This document shows, piece after piece, positions 58,280 through 64,000 of a stretch of 64,000 nt of DNA. The DNA comes from Manduca sexta (taxonomy: Eukaryota; Arthropoda; Insecta; Lepidoptera; Sphingidae). The notes under the pieces were generated by a model. The model worked only from the letters and a program-made list of their open reading frames with translations. It was not told the origin of the DNA and did no database searches. How positions within the stretch are numbered: the stretch's first letter is position 1; every line of letters begins with the position of its first letter. The translations under genes were made by a program, and so were the position numbers. The DNA lies in assembly GCF_014839805.1 (NCBI RefSeq), contig NC_051129.1, positions 14,140,920-14,204,919 of the forward strand, in the 5' to 3' direction.

Positions 58280-58446
58280 TTCCATGATGAGATAAGCGGC
58301 GAGCCTATCGCCATATCGGACACAAATTCCAAACTCCAGACAGATAATGAGCTGATAATCTCAATAAGAACCGACCACAATTCGAACCTGGGACCTCAGA
58401 GCGGTGTCATACTGCCCATGCAATACAACTACGCTACCGATACAAT
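58280..58446 (-). mobile_element. SINE-A, part right of the nested RTE insertion (tRNA-like head)
   Basis: Continues the SINE broken at 57533. On the minus strand it has a tRNA-like head ending in the B box GGTTCGAATTG-like sequence around 58377-58390, followed by the body region that contains GGTTCTTATTGAG and the part reading GTGTCCGATATGGCGATAGG. Joined conceptually with 57506-57533 it makes one continuous SINE body, which shows that the LINE inserted into an existing SINE. Confidence 0.85.
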
Positions 58447-58717
58447 CAAAAAGTACATATTATTTGCGTAATAATAATTTCCTTCCATAATATTTGCTTT
58501 CTTTAATAAGGTACGCACACAAATCGCCATTCCATTGCCAATATTAACGCAGTGTCAAACCCGCACGTGTACGTAACAAGTGAAATGGAATATTTGCATA
58601 TGACACTGTTAATTAGCAGAATGATATGGTCGTATGAGGGTTCCTCGAATTCTCAGCCCGTTAGGTGCGGGGCACAATGGGGCAGATTATATAAGAAATC
58701 ACTGATGGTTGCCTTCC

Positions 58718-58880
58718 CGTCCTCACACCCACTACAACTCCTGTAAGCCAGGATCAGCAGTGGCATTGTATGACAAAGCGGTGGAACTCGGCGAGTCTCA
58801 GGAAACAGTAATTTGTCCACCCGCAACGTAAATAATCGAATAGAGAGATAGGGAGGAGTTGGAAATATTAATTGCCCACT
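58718..58880 (+). repeat. Rep4 copy
   Basis: CGTCCTCACACCCACTACAA, TAAGCCAGGATCAGCAGTGG and GTGGAACTCGGCGAGTCTC, followed by GATAGGGAGGAGTTGGAAAT. A minus-strand frame over it is not conserved in the other copies. Confidence 0.75.
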
Positions 58881-58964
58881 TCTCCATAGCAAAGATCACT
58901 GATGGTGATGGTGATAATCACCGTCCGCCCATAAACGTAAGGTCGTGTGCGAAGATCCTTCTGG

Positions 58965-59075
58965 CGCCATCGCAAGGTCTATTTTTGCCGGTTGGACGAC
59001 ATTGAAGATCGCTGACTAAGTATTATGGGACTTAATATCTTACGTCTCAGAACGCCAAGCTCAGTACAACCGCGG
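58965..59075 (-). mobile_element. Rep1 remnant, old
   Basis: TATTTTTGCCGGTTGGACG, TTATGGGACTTAATATCTTACG and GTCTCAGAACGCCAAGCTC follow the middle of Rep1 in minus orientation with many differences. Neither end is present. Confidence 0.55.
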
Positions 59076-59547
59076 CGTTTTAAAAAAAATAAATAATAAA
59101 ATTCTTTATTTATCGCGTAGGCGAACAAATTTGCACTTATAAAACGTCAAAACGATTTATGAGAATAATAATTATTATTTTTGAATAACACTTAAGATCA
59201 CTTATACTCGTATAACTACGGACATTTTAAAATAGAGATAAAATTATTTTTAGACGGTATGCCGTGCGTAGTGTATATAGTGTTAGGGACAAGGCTCGGA
59301 GGTCGACGGATGAGGTCCTTCTCTCTGGACGGTTTAACGCCGATTTGTATGGCATGCTGTACACAACATAACCGCCCAAAGGCCCCAAAGAAGGTTGGAC
59401 AATAATACACTTTTCCGCGAAACTAAAAGAAATGTCTTACCGTTATTCAATTGTACAAAATCACATCCACAATATCATCGGTGTATAACTTCTCGTTGGT
59501 TTTTGTAACCATGGTACTATGCTAACCAAAACCATAATAAATAATAA
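59076..59547. other. Unassigned sequence
   Basis: Shares about 25 bases around GCCGTGCGTAGTGTATATAG with the insertion at 29225-29496, so part of it may be an old copy of that element. Otherwise nothing is recognised. Confidence 0.35.
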
Positions 59548-59860
59548 TATCAGCCCTGTATTATACACTGCCCCACTGTTGGGCACGGACCTCCTCTACT
59601 ACTGAGAGGGATTGTGCCTTAGTCCATCACGCTGGCCTAGTGTGGATTGGTAGACTTCACATACCCTAAAAATTATTATAAAAAACTTCTAAGGTATGCA
59701 GGTTTCCTTACGATATCTTCATTCACCGTTAAAGCAAGCGATAATTAACAAAGAATCCACACATAGTTTTAAAAAAGTCAGAGGTGAATGCCCTTGGGTT
59801 TTGAACCTGCGGCCATTCTTGGTAGTCCGTTCCAAAACCAACTAGGCTACTACCGCTTTT
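59548..59860 (-). mobile_element. SINE-B, tRNA-derived, independent copy
   Basis: Full-length SINE-B on the minus strand: head AAAAGCGGTAGTAGCCTAG, A box TAGCCTAGTTG, B-box-like GGTTCAAAACCC, and end GGGCTGATATTATTATTTAT with a short ATT tail. It differs from the block A copies along its whole length, so it is a separate older insertion. Confidence 0.88.
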
Positions 59861-60068
59861 AAACCTTTGCCTATACACAAATATATACAACGAACATCCA
59901 TTGAAAGACCTCAGACCATCTTGTACATCTAAAAACGTATAAACACGTCGCGTACGCAATTAGACGTCGAAAGCGTCAAGGAACGTCGAAACCCCCACAT
60001 TTAATCGCTAAGTTAATTATATCGTACTATGATCTTTATCGTGCCGTGGCCGTTGGTGTCAACCTGCG

Positions 60069-60568
60069 NNNNNNNNNNNNNNNNNNNNNNNNNNNNNNNN
60101 NNNNNNNNNNNNNNNNNNNNNNNNNNNNNNNNNNNNNNNNNNNNNNNNNNNNNNNNNNNNNNNNNNNNNNNNNNNNNNNNNNNNNNNNNNNNNNNNNNNN
60201 NNNNNNNNNNNNNNNNNNNNNNNNNNNNNNNNNNNNNNNNNNNNNNNNNNNNNNNNNNNNNNNNNNNNNNNNNNNNNNNNNNNNNNNNNNNNNNNNNNNN
60301 NNNNNNNNNNNNNNNNNNNNNNNNNNNNNNNNNNNNNNNNNNNNNNNNNNNNNNNNNNNNNNNNNNNNNNNNNNNNNNNNNNNNNNNNNNNNNNNNNNNN
60401 NNNNNNNNNNNNNNNNNNNNNNNNNNNNNNNNNNNNNNNNNNNNNNNNNNNNNNNNNNNNNNNNNNNNNNNNNNNNNNNNNNNNNNNNNNNNNNNNNNNN
60501 NNNNNNNNNNNNNNNNNNNNNNNNNNNNNNNNNNNNNNNNNNNNNNNNNNNNNNNNNNNNNNNNNNNN
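60069..60568. other. Assembly gap, 500 N
   Basis: Exactly 500 N. The contig to its right starts within sequence that is also found from about 4584 (block B). The 200 bases to its left show no match to the sequence just upstream of B1, so the two B copies cannot be extended leftward from this window. Confidence 0.99.
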
Positions 60569-61506
60569 TACGATTACTACCTACTACTAAACGAGGTTTG
60601 ATTCTACCGCTTTAAATACTTGATCTCACCCAGATGTTATGCCGGAAGGTGGTTGCTCCCATCAAGGTCCATCATCCAGTCTATCAATATTCATCGCGCT
60701 GCGCATAGCAACCGAATCAGACGCAATTCCGTTCCCACTTTAAACCATTTTTATCAGACGACTCGTTATGAATGGACGAATTAAAATTCAAGTGTAATTT
60801 TGTTCAGATGTGCCCGGCCTGCATGCGAACTTAGTTTTTTTTAGCGGCCATTTTTTGTCCGCCTTTTTGCGCTGTAGTCAACGTACGGATAACTACATTT
60901 TAACATTCAATCGATCAAACGCCAGCGACAGATGAATGAATGATTTTTTAATTTATCGTGACTTGTTCGGTCTTTCCTAGATTTCCTGGCCAGGTTAACT
61001 GGATATGTAACGGGGACTAGGGTACTACTGCTTTCTCTATGGTTTCGAACTATCTATTTAGGTCTGTCGAACTATAAGAATAAATTACTTTTTGATTCAT
61101 TGCCTATACGAAGATCTCAGATATACGAGACCTCTGAGTAGGTTTTTTCGCTTTTTCTTGTTTTCCAGCTTGAAGGATATTGCAGCCAAGATACCTAATC
61201 TGGAATTGTAGAAAATGTACGAATAAGTGGGTAAACAGAACATAACAACTTTGTATTCAGAGACCGAAACATCGAATATGTCTAATCGAAGCAGAACATT
61301 TCATGAAAGGGCACACGCAATGCTACCAGCCGACGAAAAAGGAGAAACATCAGTACCATGATTGCGGCCAATATGATTTGTTGTGAACCCTTTATATACT
61401 ATCGGGACAACCGTGAACACTCCATCAAGAATTCCCGCATAAAAAGAAACCAAAGCAACCTAGCACTCGAAGATAAAAAATACAGACACACACACATACA
61501 CACAAC

Positions 61507-61726
61507 ATCACGCATTTATCCCCGAAGGAGAATGCAGAGACGCAACCAGGGCACCCACTTTTCGCCAAATGTGTTCCGTTCCATGATGTGATAGGCGAGA
61601 GCCTCCAGACTCCGGGCTGATACTAAGCAGAAAAACCCAAATATCACTTTGCCCGACCCGGGATTCGAACCAGGACCTCAGAGCGCTGTCGTACCGCGCA
61701 TGCAGTACAACTACGCCACTAAGGCA
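61507..61726 (-). mobile_element. SINE-A copy (block B2)
   Basis: Counterpart of the copy at 5531-5773, with the same tRNA-like head, A box and B box. It lacks about 25 bases between GATAGGCGAG and CCAGACTCCGG and has one base missing just before the B box. The tail on its 3' side is again a CA-rich run (61486-61504). The shared insertion site shows that the SINE was present before the two B copies separated. Confidence 0.9.
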
Positions 61727-62623
61727 GGCAAATAAATATATTTATAAAGATCATAGAATACAAAATATTACCCACGGCGGGTAGTTCAACACGGCTCATC
61801 GGTCAGGTGACAGGGTGACGGCTCATTTATTACCCCCCACTACACGTGTCACACGCCACGTGGGACAATTTGACACGTCGTGGGGTAAACTACTCCGTTA
61901 CCGACGTGGAGTGAGTTATGATGGTATTGGGCTTTTTGATAAATATCAAATTGTACCCGTTAAATACCAATAACCGCTATTGTATGACACCTAACATAAC
62001 GAACTGAGTGATATATAAATTATACGGTGTTATGAATTGACTTACAACATGTTGATCTCATGCTAATTATCTTATCTAGAAGCTGAAGGACTTGTGGAAT
62101 GATTTTACAGTGGAATTGTATTAGTAGTAATTTTCACAGAACAAAATTATCATCCATAAAGGTATCCAACGATAGGAACCTTCACCCTACAAACAATACG
62201 TCTTATTATTAGCATTGCGACTGTTTTAATACGTGTAATAATGAATATTTTTTTTCATAACAGCCTCGTGTGAATGACCTGCGCTTTTTGCCCCAAGTTT
62301 TTTCGGCCTCATTTCGGCGACCGAAGTATTTATTGCTGCTTTACTAATTACGTCGTAATTAGCCGAATATGATACCACCCTTTGTGCCTTTTAATATTTA
62401 TTGCGATAGCGCTCGAACGAGTTAGGAATTAAGATTCGTGTTGGAATAAACATGATCCAGACTTTGATCAACATTTCATTTATTTGTTTTAATTTAATTA
62501 GATAAACGATTTACATGAATTCATTTAATAATAAAAACATATAATTATTTGTCTGCAATTTGGGCCCCAAATGGCAACAGGTTTGGCCCCTATCATATTT
62601 TGCTAATTAATAGAATTATACAT

Positions 62624-62858
62624 TTACCCCCTTATTCATAGACGTTATTTATCTGTGATAATAAGTCTGTTTCTCAGCTTTATTTATCTGACAGCTTGCT
62701 GTTTGTTTAACTTTGTTCATCTGACCGCCAATTAGATTCAAGTTGTATCTCAATATTAGCCAATCACAACGGCCCTATGTCTATGCACTGCGAAGGCTGC
62801 CATGCCGTCAGCACTGAAAAACAGACTTGTTATCACAGCAATGCTCCGTTAGTATCTA
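62624..62858. mobile_element. MITE-2 copy (block B2)
   Basis: Counterpart of 6995-7232 with a few substitutions. The left end and paired interior arms are the same, and it lies at the matching place in block B, so it is not an independent insertion. Confidence 0.75.
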
Positions 62859-63879
62859 CTGTGATGTAAACAGAGACAAAACTTCCTCTTCTCTTCAAAG
62901 CACTTGGTTAAAGAATTTCGTTGGAATAATAGAACTCAAACGAAAATATATATTGTCGCTGAAGGATGATTTAGCTTCCAATTTGCAACAGGTATGTCGA
63001 GGCCGTCTCGTATGTGTCGAATGACACCACGGGTATTGGTCGGTATGCCGATGTAGAGCATACAATGTTCATTGTGTTAGGTTCTCATCCCAATGCTCGC
63101 TCGGGCGATGACATACTCCCGAATGAAATTAGGTCTTAAAACTTATGAAACATAATCGACTCAACTCCAAGTACGGTAGCGATAATTTATATTTTCAAGC
63201 AAACTTTTCTTTATAGTACAATTTTCTTACTTTATACAACAGTTGCCCGGAAAAAGCTCCCATTAAGTTTTCAGGGTTAAAACAGCATCTAAACAAATAA
63301 GGGACATGTTATAACTGTTCGTAAAATTTCATGCAAATCTATTCAGCATTTATACATCAAAACATCTCAAGCTTTCACACTTAAATTAATAGGAAGTAGA
63401 ATTACATGAATGCGAATCTTAACCTTACGTTAACTGATTGTTATCTTTATAATATAATATTTAAATATGATTACAATATTAATTAACTTTTAAAACGGGT
63501 TAATGTTTTGGTCACGGCCCTTTCCATGTTTATTTTGGTACTGTGTACTTTAATTGACCGTAACAATACGATTTAGTGACTAAATGGAGTATTTTGGATT
63601 CCGTACACCTAAAAGGTCATATTTTGTATTGCAAAACGATTTTACGTTTTTTTTTTCTCGAATCAATATAATTGTGGTGGACTACGACTTAGATCATATA
63701 TCTAGGGCCCTCGTCCTCAGTTGCATTTTTTTGTATCTAATGACCCATATTGATTTGATTGAACAGTTTTTATACACAGTGCGTTAGTGATACGATTTGT
63801 TTTAATAACTTTGCAATAAAACTATTTTTCTGATGTTATCGCGATCTTTTATATTATAATAAAAGACACCCATACCTCG

Positions 63880-64000
63880 TGTTACATCTGTTAAAGACCT
63901 AGGTGTAAGGATCACTAAAGATTTAATCTTTCGAGCACATTTTACAGGTATGCTCTAAAGCATATAGGAACTTGGGCTTTTATAAATGCCGAGAAAGCAG
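63880..64000 (+). mobile_element. Jockey/CR1-type reverse transcriptase fragment, frameshifted, runs off the window
   Basis: 63880-63956 translates to VTSVKDLGVRITKDLIFRAH, which fits the DLGV motif of Jockey/CR1 reverse transcriptases near the end of the RT domain. After an in-frame stop the second half KAYRNLGFYK (from 63957) is in another frame, so the copy is a pseudogene. In the family these two motifs are about 20 residues apart, as here. It starts right where block B2 ends, so it may be the insertion that breaks homology with B1. Its 3' end lies outside the window. Confidence 0.75.

Larger units (their letters stand above)
60569..63860 (+). repeat. Block B2, second copy of dispersed duplication
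   Basis: Begins directly after the gap and matches 4584-8240. It lacks the 352-base Rep2-containing insertion of B1 and about 25 bases inside SINE-A near 61597, and has small private insertions such as one near 62455-62470. At 63860 the match ends and a retrotransposon coding remnant follows. If that remnant is itself an insertion, homology to B1 may resume beyond this window. Confidence 0.93.

Noticed and set aside
60029..60615. Two open frames crossing the third gap
   Set aside because: Made of N codons with about 20 real residues.
1..64000. CRISPR arrays, operons, attachment sites or other prokaryotic systems
   Set aside because: No regular spaced repeats or bacterial-type genes. All signals are eukaryotic transposable elements.

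Overview
The window looks like a gene-poor, repeat-rich stretch of an insect genome, most probably a moth or butterfly (Lepidoptera). The base composition is AT-rich, no bacterial-style gene packing is present, and the dispersed repeats are of types common in lepidopteran genomes: tRNA-derived SINEs, RTE-type and Jockey/CR1-type LINE remnants, and MITEs with CTTATTC-containing ends. I found no intact host protein-coding gene, no rRNA, no free-standing functional tRNA gene and no CRISPR array. Almost all open frames are short and look like chance frames; the exceptions are retrotransposon remnants at 57534-58278, 53915-54217 and 63880-64000.

The window is four contigs joined by three gaps of exactly 500 N (25071-25570, 40644-41143, 60069-60568). 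Two long near-identical duplications dominate it. Block A1 (32368-40643) runs up to the second gap, and A2 (41144-49717) starts straight after that gap and repeats A1 in the same order. Block B1 (about 4584-8240) returns as B2 (60569-63860), which starts directly after the third gap. Copies differ by scattered substitutions and by clean indels that include repeat insertions. For A, the way both copy edges fall on the gap is what two unmerged haplotypes of one locus would give. B could be the same or a real duplication.

Repeat families, with labels used only here: SINE-A (tRNA-derived, good A and B boxes), SINE-B (a second tRNA-derived family), Rep1, Rep2 and Rep9 (unrelated bodies with A-rich ends preceded by CTTACCATCAGG), Rep3 (contains CCTGCATCCAGC), Rep4 (contains CCACTGTAACTCCTGTAAGCC), Rep5 (contains GACGTTTCGAAGAC-like sequence), MITE-1, MITE-2, MITE-3 and FB-1, a 1.2 kb foldback element.

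Layout: 1-8.3 kb has a SINE-A tail with a clear target-site duplication, then B1. 8.3-25 kb has scattered Rep2-Rep5, MITE-1 and MITE-2, a Rep3 tandem pair and a Rep1 inverted pair. 25.6-32.4 kb has Rep3 interrupted by another insertion and Rep9. 32.4-49.7 kb is the A pair. 49.9-51.6 kb is a stack of Rep1, MITE-1 and FB-1. 52-60 kb has SINE copies, a Jockey/CR1 end and an RTE element nested in a SINE. 60.6-64 kb is B2, ending in a reverse transcriptase fragment.

There is no gene network to describe. The interest lies in mobile-element structure, nested insertions, the large inverted repeat and the assembly history.
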